Positions 12,687 through 23,400 of a DNA stretch of 64,000 nt are shown in pieces. The number at the start of each line of letters is the position of its first letter. The stretch's first letter is position 1. Where the stretch lies: contig JASANG010002537.1 of NCBI GenBank assembly GCA_030248215.1, positions 124,001 through 188,000 of the forward strand, written 5' to 3'. The notes below the pieces were generated by a model. It was not told the DNA's origin. It ran no database searches and saw only the letters and a program-made list of their open reading frames with translations. The DNA is from Enoplolaimus lenunculus (taxonomy: Eukaryota > Nematoda > Enoplea > Enoplida > Thoracostomopsidae). The translations under genes were made by a program, and so were the position numbers.

Positions 12687-15600
12687 ATGCTGACCGGCTT
12701 AGCGCGTGCAAACCGAGCTTCATGGTCAAACTCGAGTGCGCTTTCGTATCCGGTTATCTTGGTCGCGATTTGGTGGCTGTTTAGTTGGATATCGGAGCTA
12801 ATTGCACAAAAAGGCACATCGTTTCCTGTTTACGCTCGCACAAAAGCTGAAGAGTTGAATAAAATATCAGCGACCCCACGAATTTTACACAAGTTACTGC
12901 AGAACACTGCTATCCTTCGAATTGCTTCGTGTCAAAAATTTGCACTGCTAATAACATCATTAGCTGCAGTTTTATCTCAAAGATGCGTCTACAATTCGCC
13001 TCCGAAACATGCGTGCGCCTATTTAATCGCTGCAACTGTTGGTGATTTTCTAGCAACGTTAAGCGTACTTGTAATTGCGACCGTTGCTCAACTGGTTACC
13101 ACGGGTGTCCACTCTAGTGTCGTGAACATACAGCTTGGTCCATTACTGACACTATTTGTAACGTCGCTATTCTGCAATAAACAGCTGGTTGCCTTTTCCG
13201 GCATTAAATCGAACCTAGCGACGAAAGGCTGTGATAAAATGTGCCTTAAAGTATGGTTCGTTACTACGATTGCTTGTACGGGTGCAACATTTGTTGCAAC
13301 AATGAATTCAGTAACATCACGCGTTTGCCTTGTTTTTCAACTCGTTTATATTGTATCGTCAGTTGTTCGCAATTTAAGCTTGAAAGCGTTATATTCAAAA
13401 TGGTCACCTGTTCACTGTTATTCGCTAATTGCGGCGTACGGTCTTTTCCTACTGATACCGTTACAAATGATAAATTTCATATTATCGCTAACGTTCGAAA
13501 CCGACACAGTTGCGGACAACGAAAATTATTGGATACAACACAACTCAGCTTCGTATGAGTATCAAAATTCTGATTATTATTATGATTATGACAATTTTGA
13601 ACATGATACCAAATCAACGAATAGCCTTATAGGTCCTGTGTTTTCTGGAGTATTTCACAGCGGTGCCGCGTTAGCATCAGCATATCTTTTATATTTCACA
13701 CCGTTTCCACTCACTCATGCTTATATCAGTATGGTTCGTGAAATTGTTTACATTTTAAGTTGTAAAATTCTGAGCAGCACGTTTTCAATCTCGCCTTTTG
13801 AAACTCATACAGTGCGTACACGTTCAGTAATGCAATATAATGAATTAATGCAACACAGCTTAAACCAACAAATGGTATCATATTTAGGACTACTACTACT
13901 TGCAGCTAGCGTCGGTTATTATTTCGTGTGTATTATAACATCAAATAATTTGTGGTCTCGAGCACGTTCGACCGATCAGCCAGGACCCTCACCAGCATCC
14001 GGTCAGAAAACAAAACTATGTGTGTCATTGTACGGCGGACTAATTGTATTTGCCATTACTGCAAACGGCATTCTGCTAACAATGAACAATCGTCACACAG
14101 GTTGGGCAGTTACTCAATCATCACAGCATAAAATAGACCCGCCGTACTACGGTGATTACAATTATACGCTAGTAGCTTGTTGGACGTCGTCTAACGGTAT
14201 ACCAGATAGTACGTTGTTAACCAAACTGTGTTATTACGATGAAATTCCCATCGCAATATGTTGTTCGCATGTTGCTTACACCGATCGCGTACAAGAAGCA
14301 CTTGACAACACGATGCTTGGAGAAAATTTGCGTTTCACAAAGTCAGTCGATATATCAAAATTGTTGTTTTCGTCAACGTTTCGTCATCTTTTCCGTTTGG
14401 ATCGCGGTTTATTAATTCGTATCAAAAGCAAACTAAGCCGACAATTTGGTCAATTTTTGGCAAACGCGATCCGATTAAGTGTGCTACTCGCACAACCAGC
14501 CGGTACAATTTACTGCGATTTAGATTATGTCAAACCATCGGTTAAACAGATACCCAACTGCAATCATAGCTGGATACTTGTGGCGAAACAAAATGAACAA
14601 ACAAGACATACTGCACCAATGCTTGTACACATCACAGAAGCCGATCGTACAACAATTTTAGAAATGTTGCGGCGTTTGGTTGACGTTAGCTTATCGACGC
14701 TTGAACAGAACAGGTCAATCTCTTGGACACAAGTAAACCAACGAACTGGCAATAACTCAGGATTGCGCTTATTTACAAACAATCTAAATACGGCGGAAGC
14801 AGATCAAGCCTATGGTGGCGACAAATCGCTGTTAGCGTTAACAAACTATGTTCACAAAATTATGACTGGCAAACTTTGTGACGCACAATTCTGTCCTACA
14901 ACATACGGCATTAATTTAGACAGCAGTGTCAACGAAGCTACGCTTAATAACAGCGGTGAAACAGCGGCTTCGCAACTATTGAAAAACAAAAATCAAAACG
15001 CCAACAACAACTTAGAAAACCTACAAATATCATCGTGGTTAAAATTGGTATGGCTGCAACTAATGCTGCCTGACATGACACTCGAGTATGATGTGTCTCA
15101 TTTTTCTGACAAAATATTTAATAGCAAAACAAGTCTTTTGGACACTTTTGGTCTTCGTGGTAACAATAAATGGCAATGGACAGATGTACACACATTGACG
15201 GTGTGTTCCGGCGCTAACTACGTGAACGCGTCGTATATTGAACATATATCAACGGTAATAAAAACAATGGTGAACTTGACCAAGCAAGAAAATAACGCTA
15301 CAGTCACAAGCGCTGAACGCGAAAGTATAGCGGACCAAAAAATTGAATTTTTGAAAAAATATATCGCAAAGTGTGCAGTTTTACTTTTAAACCCAAATCT
15401 ATGCACAGGCGTAGTTGATGCTAAATCAACTAACGTACTAGTAGACATAGCAAGTGAACATACTCGAAAACTGGTTATTGAAACATTAAAATTCAAATCT
15501 ATACCGGTGTACATATACAAAGAAAACCCAATGGGCAACGAACCCGTAACCGATACACTGAAACGCTTATGTGCACTGCAAACTTCCAGTAAAGTGATAA

Positions 15601-16973
15601 CAGATAAAATTGAAACTGCACTTGTTGGCGTTGCCGTAGACCGCCAAGTGATATGGGCTGGTGAATTGTTTCATGATTTTTTGAACAAATCTTTTTCACA
15701 CCGGTATCCGATTCCAAACCGACTCGGACTCCAACGAGATATGCTCATCGACTTGGTCCACGTTCCAAAATGTGCAGTTAATACTACTCAATATTTTGAA
15801 CACTCAGCAAAACTGAACCGCAACCCGAATTGTTTACAGGATCGTTTGAAAGTGTTGCTGTTGACCGAAGCAGAGCCGAATCCAAATCCCGCACTGTTTA
15901 TGAGGCTCCGCGCCACCATGTTCGCATCGCTACCAGCCGCAGTCAAAACCTGTGCTCAGTTCTTCAAACTAGTTCCGTATCCGAAACCGAAATTAATCAG
16001 TCAATCACAACAAAATCTTTCACCCTTATTTCGTCCTCAAATTCACGACAGCAGTATAAACAATTCTTCAGCTAATGAATACAACCGATTACTATTTCAT
16101 TTGATATTCACAACTACACCACAACAAGCACTTGAAGTTTTTCGGTCATCAATTAACGTTAGCGGCGCGTTTAACTTCCGTCATATGCGAACCATTGAAT
16201 CGATATTTTATCATCATCCAAACGCAACCGTTTTCATTCATAGTAACACACTCGACGCAAAACAAATTGCAATTTTTCCACAAACCGGATATGATTGTCG
16301 GATTTTACCTTATAACTTGCACAAAATAATTGCCCATTCACCAGCGTTTCGCTTTACTGCATCTCGTCTTCACAAAGCTAGCAAAGGTCAATATTGGTAC
16401 AGTCATGAAACCGATTTGCTCCGACTGCTTATATTATACCATTGGGGAGGCGTTTATGTCGATACAGATATCATCCTGGTGCGTCCGTTTGATTCGCTTC
16501 CGGCTAACGTAATAGGCTGGGAAAATGTCAATACTACAATTGGTTCTTTAAACGGAGCGGTACTAAAATTTTCTAACGCTCGTCAACCATTCATTGCGGC
16601 GTGTTTGCGCGAATTTGCGGACAATTACAGACCAGAATGGAGTTCAAACGGTCCTGATCTGCTGACACGGGTGTGGCGGGCACGTAACGCTTCGGATGTT
16701 ACTGTTCAAAAAGATCAAATTACTACTGTTCATTATCAAACGTTCTATATGTTCAAATATAGTCATGTCGGTAGTTTTTGTTTTGGACACATCCCACAAT
16801 CACTGTTATTGGAAAAACTTAAAATAATGAAAACAAACGCATACGCAGTCCACTTGAACTATAAATTAACTGGGAACATTGCGACTACTGATCATAGTAT
16901 GCAAATAAAAAACGGAACACTTTGCAAGCATTTATTGAACTCGTTTTGTGTATTTTGCAATTTTGAATTTTAA
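12687..16973 (+). CDS. SLC35/TPT-like transporter domain fused to GT32 glycosyltransferase (A4GALT-type), single exon
   Basis: 1428 codons without an intron. An in-frame TGA at 12639 makes ATG 12687 the first start; the stop is TAA 16971-16973. Residues about 20-415 form a polytopic membrane region. Two stretches parallel the TPT/SLC35 (drug/metabolite transporter) fold: residues 197-262 (internal RNLSLKALYSKWSPVHCYS) and 320-370 (internal PLTHAYISMVREIVYILSCK, compare the PLTHS...VKRVVVI signature). Residues 444-466 are one further helix, as in a type II glycosyltransferase anchor, and many N-x-S/T sites follow, as expected of a luminal part. Residues 500-640 are GT-like but degenerate (DLD at 611-613). 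Residues 1135-1428 match GT32/Gb3-synthase proteins: GGVYVDTDIILVRP with DTD at 1259-1261, LNGAVLKF, and a C-terminal AYAVHLNYK. Residues 700-1130 are unrecognised. Inferred role: Golgi glycan synthesis, perhaps coupling donor import to transfer. The GT32 call is firm; the transporter call is moderate. Confidence 0.85.
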   Translation: MLTGLARANRASWSNSSALSYPVILVAIWWLFSWISELIAQKGTSFPVYARTKAEELNKISATPRILHKLLQNTAILRIASCQKFALLITSLAAVLSQRCVYNSPPKHACAYLIAATVGDFLATLSVLVIATVAQLVTTGVHSSVVNIQLGPLLTLFVTSLFCNKQLVAFSGIKSNLATKGCDKMCLKVWFVTTIACTGATFVATMNSVTSRVCLVFQLVYIVSSVVRNLSLKALYSKWSPVHCYSLIAAYGLFLLIPLQMINFILSLTFETDTVADNENYWIQHNSASYEYQNSDYYYDYDNFEHDTKSTNSLIGPVFSGVFHSGAALASAYLLYFTPFPLTHAYISMVREIVYILSCKILSSTFSISPFETHTVRTRSVMQYNELMQHSLNQQMVSYLGLLLLAASVGYYFVCIITSNNLWSRARSTDQPGPSPASGQKTKLCVSLYGGLIVFAITANGILLTMNNRHTGWAVTQSSQHKIDPPYYGDYNYTLVACWTSSNGIPDSTLLTKLCYYDEIPIAICCSHVAYTDRVQEALDNTMLGENLRFTKSVDISKLLFSSTFRHLFRLDRGLLIRIKSKLSRQFGQFLANAIRLSVLLAQPAGTIYCDLDYVKPSVKQIPNCNHSWILVAKQNEQTRHTAPMLVHITEADRTTILEMLRRLVDVSLSTLEQNRSISWTQVNQRTGNNSGLRLFTNNLNTAEADQAYGGDKSLLALTNYVHKIMTGKLCDAQFCPTTYGINLDSSVNEATLNNSGETAASQLLKNKNQNANNNLENLQISSWLKLVWLQLMLPDMTLEYDVSHFSDKIFNSKTSLLDTFGLRGNNKWQWTDVHTLTVCSGANYVNASYIEHISTVIKTMVNLTKQENNATVTSAERESIADQKIEFLKKYIAKCAVLLLNPNLCTGVVDAKSTNVLVDIASEHTRKLVIETLKFKSIPVYIYKENPMGNEPVTDTLKRLCALQTSSKVITDKIETALVGVAVDRQVIWAGELFHDFLNKSFSHRYPIPNRLGLQRDMLIDLVHVPKCAVNTTQYFEHSAKLNRNPNCLQDRLKVLLLTEAEPNPNPALFMRLRATMFASLPAAVKTCAQFFKLVPYPKPKLISQSQQNLSPLFRPQIHDSSINNSSANEYNRLLFHLIFTTTPQQALEVFRSSINVSGAFNFRHMRTIESIFYHHPNATVFIHSNTLDAKQIAIFPQTGYDCRILPYNLHKIIAHSPAFRFTASRLHKASKGQYWYSHETDLLRLLILYHWGGVYVDTDIILVRPFDSLPANVIGWENVNTTIGSLNGAVLKFSNARQPFIAACLREFADNYRPEWSSNGPDLLTRVWRARNASDVTVQKDQITTVHYQTFYMFKYSHVGSFCFGHIPQSLLLEKLKIMKTNAYAVHLNYKLTGNIATTDHSMQIKNGTLCKHLLNSFCVFCNFEF

Positions 16974-17783
16974 CGTTAAAACGTTTTCAGTCGTTGTAAT
17001 GTCCAATCATAACCTGCCATTACAATTACTTCGAAATAGTTTCGCACTGTGGTTGCTGTTTTTACAACTACGAGTCAAGATACGAAGCCAAGAAATATTT
17101 ATGCCTATGCTAAACTGAATTTCGTGTATGTTGCACTCCAATCAAAACACCTGTCTGCCCCAATTAATTAATGTGACGTCTAAAACCTGGAAAAATATGA
17201 GTTCGTTTAAGGGACCACATATTTAGAGATTCAACTAAATACGCATGTTTTCTTGGTTACTTTCGCTATATGCAAGCGATTGAAAATTTCGATATTTTGT
17301 TGAGCTAATAAAAATATCTTTATACTCGCCGGTAACGTGTATTTAATATAGATGAACACCGCATATCTGGATATGAAAAATATTCCAATATGTATCCGAA
17401 ATGAAATATGTAGTTGGACATCCCGATATCCGCAGTACATCCGAAATGCTATTGTGTAAAAATTTTTTGGAACAATTTGTAGTTTCTCCACTAAAGTAGC
17501 TAAAAGTAAAAAATTTGTATTCGAACCTTCGGTCATATTAATATTGCACGAAATTTGTAGTGACGCGAATAAGGAGAGAGTCCCACTTTGAGCCCCAATC
17601 AATAAAAGTCCATATCCCTAACAAGAGTACGTAAGCGGATAGTCTTTAAACCGTAATTAGACTCCATAAAATGTCAATTTTTCCCTAATTGTAGCGCATA
17701 AATGACTCCAAGACGAAATAAAGTTGGGATCATAACTTTAAAGCATCATTATCGCTCAAGTTCTAGATAGAAGACAAATAAAC

Positions 17784-17958
17784 GGGCCAATGTTACTTTT
17801 AAGGGCGTAACAGTAGATTAAGCGTATTCCTAAGCCTAAGCATAAGCGTTGCAAAAATGTGTTCCTAAGCCTAAGCAAAAAAATGCTATATAGAATCTAA
17901 ACCTACTCTTTTATAGACCCACCAGAAACTTGGACGACCCTTAAAGTAACATGGGTCA
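17784..17958. mobile_element. TTAGGC-core MITE, inverted copy
   Basis: Ends GGGCCAATGTTACTTTTAAG and CTTAAAGTAACATGGGTC form an inverted repeat. The core is the reverse complement of 5819-6022 (CCTAAGCCTAAGC tracts, GTAGATTAAGCGTATTCC). It is slightly shorter than that copy. Confidence 0.6.
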
Positions 17959-18849
17959 ATAAACGTTTAATTCAACGGATAGTTGCAATATCGAGTATGT
18001 ATCGATAAGTACTAAAAAGCATGAATCTTTAACGTACCTAGTTTGCGGATTTTGACAACGGTAAAAGTTTTTCCAGAACGAAAATACAAGTTTCCGGTAT
18101 TTTGATGATACTTTCTGTTCCTCTTTCTGGTGAAAATAAAACCTTGCGATTCGAAATTTTTTTCACGCGACATGCAACTTCATTTCCCATACGTTAACGA
18201 AAAAATATATAAATGTTACTCAACTAGTTATCCCGCAACATAATAATCTAACGTTTCAACATATTTTCGTTGTCTGCCGTATTCAAACTTGTCAGAATTG
18301 AAAAAAATAAAAAAAACATGACGCACATTTACCTTCCGTTCCAATCAACTGAAAAAGTTGGGGGCACATTGGCTCTTGTTCTCCCATATTTAAAGCTTTT
18401 GTACGCCATCTACAACCACCTAGGTGAGTTCGCTGGATGGAAATAAAATTTTTCAATTTCACGAAAACTTTTATTTCAAATACGGAACAAAAAATTGATT
18501 CGTAATTTTTGGCCTATACGAAAATTATAAATTGTAAACGAGACTATTTCAAGAATTGAAATTGAGATGTCAAATCGTTTTAAATTCCGTTTTTTGAATT
18601 GCAGTCACAGAAAATACGAAACTGTCTTCACGAAATTTGATGGATGCCGCAATTTGAACATGGCAAATGTTCGATATTTTAAATTTTGAGGACAGCTAAC
18701 CAGATAACTCCAACCAGGTTTTTAGAATGAAGTAAAGGTACAAACCGTTTAATAAAAATCATCATAATGATCACTGTCTGAGCACAGAAAACCCACGCCA
18801 GCTCTGCCTATGTACACTTTGCGCGATTTGTCCGGCAAGAAGATACCTA

Positions 18850-19296
18850 TTGTAGTAACCCGAATAAGAGGGGCACTGATATTTATCTGGCCTCTCCAGA
18901 GGGTACCCCCGTTGTTACTCGGTTACGGACTGTTTTTTATTTTATCCCACCCTCCCTCCTTTTCGTTACTAATATATATTCGGTATTGCAACTATCCCTT
19001 GAATTAAACGTTTGTTTGCCTTGTATCAAAAGCTTGAACGATAATGCAGCGTTATACTTCGGAATGTACTTTCAAAATTTAAGTACGAAAGCAAAAAATT
19101 TGAACTCAAATTTATTTGGTCCTGGAGTCATTTATGCACTACAATTAGAAATAATTGACCTTCGTGGACTCCAATTAGGATTTAGGGACCCTATCCGCTT
19201 ACGGACTCTTATTAGGGATACGGATTCCTATTGATTGGGACTCAAAATGGGGACCCCCTCTTATTACCCCACACCCTCATATTCGGGTCACTACAG
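18850..19296. mobile_element. TA-flanked MITE, copy A (447 bp)
   Basis: Terminal inverted repeats: TTGTAGTAACCCGAATAAG on the left against the complement of TTCGGGTCACTACAG on the right. It is flanked by a TA on each side (18848-18849 and 19297-19298), consistent with a TA target duplication of the Tc1/mariner or similar type. There is no transposase frame. Older relatives end near 10338 and 12516, and a reversed one begins at 17559. Confidence 0.7.
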
Positions 19297-19378
19297 TAGG
19301 CTTATTTTGCGACAAAGCAAGCCAAAAGTTTTACTACAATAATTAGAGGCGCGTTCCAGCATGTGTGCTACCGTATGA

Positions 19379-19517
19379 GGGCGTAGCCAGGTGTAGGAGT
19401 TTAAACCGTCTTTGTGATTTTTCTAAGGGCATTTATACATCTTTCAGTTGGTAACACAGAAAACCCTCTTCGAAATTGTACACGACGTACCCCCCTTTCA
19501 AAATCCTGACTACGCCC
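19379..19517. mobile_element. Short MITE with GGGCGTAGCCAGG ends (139 bp)
   Basis: It starts GGGCGTAGCCAGG and ends CCTGACTACGCCC, an inverted repeat with one mismatch. A second copy lies at about 30222-30376 with GAGCGTAGCCAGGG and CCTGAATAGGCC ends. It sits between the two larger MITE copies. Confidence 0.6.
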
Positions 19518-19590
19518 ATGCCACACTACACTTGTGAAAACCGAGAAGTAAGTACAGTGATGCAATGTGTAAATATCAGTTATCAACGTA

Positions 19591-20017
19591 CTGCAGTAAC
19601 CCGAAAAAGAAGGGGATTGATATTTATTTGGCCTCTCCAGAGGGCACCCCCTGTTATTCGGTTACGGACTGTTATTTATTTTTAACACGCGCTCCGCCAC
19701 CCTTCGTTACTGATATATATCCCGGTGCTGCAACTATCCGTTGAATTAAACGTATATTTGTCTTGTATCAACAGCTTGAACGATAATGCAAGGTTATACT
19801 TAGGAATGTACTTTCAAAATTTAAGTACGCTTTAAAGTTTCGAACTCAAATTATCTGGTCCTAGAGTCATTTATGCACCACAATTAGGGATAATTGACAT
19901 TTATGGACTCTAATTAGGGTTTAGGGAATCTATCCGCTTACGGACTCTTATTAGGGATACGGACTCCTATTGATTGGGACTCAAAATAGGGACCCCCTCT
20001 TATTCGGGTCACTACAG
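19591..20017. mobile_element. TA-flanked MITE, copy B (427 bp), 8 bp beyond the PRKDC stop codon
   Basis: The inverted ends CTGCAGTAACCCG and CGGGTCACTACAG lie between TA dinucleotides (19589-19590, 20018-20019). Only 20020-20027 separate the right TA from the PRKDC stop codon, so this element probably forms most of the PRKDC 3' UTR. On the PRKDC strand it contains AATAAA within an AAAAATAAATAA tract near 19670, a possible polyadenylation signal. Confidence 0.72.
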
Positions 20018-20027
20018 TATTCTACGA

Positions 20028-20490
20028 TCAAAACCACGGGCTCCATCCTTGCCAAATTCTGGCGTAAGTTATCGGATCGATAGCCATTTCTGAAATAACA
20101 TTTAAAATGTTTCATCACATCAATTTGATTCTCCGACCATAAAATCATCTACTATAATTTAATTTAGCTGCTAATCATTTATAACGTAACCAGTACTTTC
20201 AAGACACATAGCTCCCGTTTTTGATTCAAGGCTTACACTGATACTTTCGCCAGATACCGACATGACTGTACGATCTTGACAAATAAGAAACATGTTACAT
20301 GTACTACAATTCAATAATTTACATACCTAACAGGCAATCAACTTGCTGTTCGGCCGAGAGCTGGTGTTCTGGATACCCTCTGGGGTGTTTTCGGTCTGAA
20401 CTTGTAACAACATCGTCGTATTTGCCGTACAAAACAGTTTCAACCTTCGGAAAATGTTCGCGCTTGCCAATGCCCAACTTAACCTCGTCT
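20028..20490 (-). CDS. PRKDC: PRKDC FATC tail and stop codon (part of PRKDC)
   Basis: Exon 20490-20327 ends QLSAEQQVDCLL, and the last exon 20089-20028 completes EMAIDPITYARIWQGWSPWF and TGA. This is the FATC signature (human [31 protein letters not shown]), which packs against the kinase domain and is required for activity. The junction is phase 1 (G plus AA makes Glu). The last exon is only 62 bp, beyond the limit of automatic long-ORF detection, and it fixes the 3' end of the gene. Confidence 0.95.
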
Positions 20491-23400
20491 CTATAATCAC
20501 ACAATTACTTCAATTATATTTTTAAGCTCTGCTAATAAGACGCCTTAAGTTACAAGCGTCACAACATAGGATGAATTCGTTCCATTCATTACTGATACCG
20601 AAACATCGTATGACCCAAATGTCACAACAAACGATATCATAATCAAAAAAAGTGCTATATATCACTAATTGAGCGAAGCTCGGAGTTTCGCGAAGCGTTT
20701 TATGTTTTGTACTTGGGGGTCGAAAGATGGATGTCCGTCCGTCTGTCCGTTCGAAGAGAATCTCAGGAACGGCTGAACCGATTTTGATAAACTTTTTTGT
20801 TTAAAAGTCAATTATACTGGTTGTTAACCTCGCAGTGGGGTTTTAAAATTTTAAGCCGTTTATTAGCTGCAGGCTAATTTGCATAATTAATTAAGCCTAA
20901 ATTAGGACTTTCCACAATAATTTAACTAATTGTTACAGTTAGAAGCAATCTAATTTTAGCATTAAAAGGTTTTTGAGTGCGAGGAATCTGCATAGACTGT
21001 TTATAAACCTTCAAAACCGATAATTGAGCAGTTAGCTAACAGATAATTTGCATATTAGCATAGTTTATAAGCCTAAATTAGGACTTTTTACAATATTTCA
21101 CTAATTATTAAGGTTAAAAGCAATATAATTTCAGCAATAAAGGGTTTTTAGGTGCCAGGAATTTAAATAAATAGTTTACGAGCATCCAAAACCGACAACC
21201 GAATAGTAGGCTAATAGATGATTGGCATATTTGCTTAATTGATAAGACAGAATTAGGACTTTTTAAGTTATTTCAATAATTATTAGGGTGACTTAAGGTT
21301 TTTGGGTACGGGGAATCTGAGTAAATTGCTCACATACCTCCAAAACTAATAAATAAATAGTTAGCTAAAAACTAATTTGCATATTACCTTAATTGCTTAC
21401 GTGTGCTCGAGTTTCGCTCAATAAATGTAGTCCACTACGACTGGTAATGTCTTATTATCGTTCCTGATCTGAGCAAAGGGTCTAAGTAATATAATTTGTG
21501 AAATTGAGTATTTTAGTATTATAGCATTCCACATACGTACACCGTTAGCCTCTATCTCTAAATTGACATAGCAATAATGAACAGAATTGCAAATGACCTA
21601 GAAAAAAGATTTTTATAAGCAAAACTTGTTAATTTAGTAAAATATTATCTATAAGGTGTTGTTAAATCTTTTGTTTTACGCTTATTTTTTGCAAAATTGC
21701 ATTAATTTTTGACCGAAATTCTACCAAAAATGAAAACAAAACGTACCAAACATAATATAAACTTTGCTAAATCGTAAACAAAATCTTTTGTGAAAGCAAG
21801 AGATGGCACGAGCTGTCGTTCATTAATTGTTTACTGTCACTAAAAATGACCAATTATTTCTGAATGTGAACCATGCAATTGGATTACAATAACGCAAACC
21901 TTCGAATGGTGATGGGCAACGATAAGACGGTAGTACAACGACCCAGCAATACGTTTTATGTTACCTCATAATCGGAATAGGATTGTCGCCATCAAGTTTT
22001 CGGCTCGCAACATCAATTTTTTGTTTCGGAAACCACACATTTGTTGACGTTATTAGCGCAACAGCAGTCTCTCCATTTTCGCGTAACTGTCGTCGCGCAT
22101 TGTCCTAAGATATTAAACCAGGAACTCATAACAGAATTTTACAATAACGATTACAGTTTTTTGAGTAACAAGATGACTACGAATATTTTCGCTATAAAAC
22201 TTTTGTACCATTGATAATAAAAGCATTTCACTAATATGACCATTACAGGGAACGTTTCCATTAATCTTTTTCAAGCGTATAAAAGTAATTGAATTCAACA
22301 TCAGTGATGTGCGGCAAAGATGGGTGGTCGACCGAGACCGATACCCAACCTAACCTACCGAGACCGAGACTTTTGGTCTCGGTCTCGGTCATTTTTAACC
22401 GTTACCGAAAATAAAAAGAAGATTTTTTAAGCAAAGTTTTGATTTTTATCTGCTCTGAATTGCTGTTTCATACAATTAAACTAATAAATGGCCGCCGAAC
22501 ATTATTTGTTACTTTATTTTTCACTTTGCTACTGTCAATACCTTACGAACAGGCTCGGCACAAATCACACAGTGTCAAAACATCCTCGATACAATCCTAA
22601 TTCAGAGCTATAGTGTTGTTTTTGCTCCTGGATAAACCAAATAGACTGGAAAACTTTTAACATAGCGTCACGTTATAAATACGGATGACCCATAATTTTT
22701 AACACGATGCCTTAAATGATTTAAACGCGAAAATGCAAGTTTTTGTGTTTTGTCACAATAAAATCAAAGTGTTTTAAGTTTCCATTCAAAAATAGAAATT
22801 TCGGTAACCGGAGGGTTATTCTGTTTCTCAAATCGCTGTATAACCAGGTTGCCGTGCTCCACAATCGTTCGCAGTCTGTGTTAGTAGGCGAAATGCGCAA
22901 GTACTCCCGGGCCAAAACTGCGATCAAAGAAAAATCTTTTTGATTCCTTATCGCTTTTTCGCCTCTTTGGTCTCGATTTGTAAACAACCGAGACTGAAAA
23001 AAGCGAGAACGAGACCAAGACCAGCCATATTTCGAGACCGAGACCGCCCATCCGTGTTCAACATCGGTCTGAAAATTATGTATCCGCCCTATTAATATGC
23101 AAGTTTGAAGCTTGCTCAACAAATTAAAAGTTTAAAATTGTAACAAAAATCCATAAACCAACATTAAAAATGTAATCCTTTCAACTTCTCATGCACAATA
23201 CTTACCATCCAATCTACAGAGGGTTCCTTCACAAAAACTTGCATCGTATTGAGGAGTAAATGCTTTTGTGACCGAAATACGCGCATGGTGTGATGCATAA
23301 CGCTACGAAGCATGCCTTCAACTCCCAATGGCTGTAGCACGTTAATCATTTGGCGAGTCATACGAAATGGAACGAGTTCATTGACGGGTAGGAACTAGAA

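Larger units (their letters stand above)
16974..20027. other. Spacer between convergent genes, transposon-rich
   Basis: The + strand fusion gene ends at 16973 and the - strand PRKDC coding region ends at 20028, so both 3' UTRs must lie here. Contents: a reversed, 5'-truncated copy of the TA-flanked MITE family from 17559 (beginning TGTAGTGACGCGAATAAGG); the TTAGGC-core MITE at 17784-17958; two fuller MITE copies at 18850 and 19591; and a small GGGCGTAGCC MITE at 19379. I see no other gene. Confidence 0.55.
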
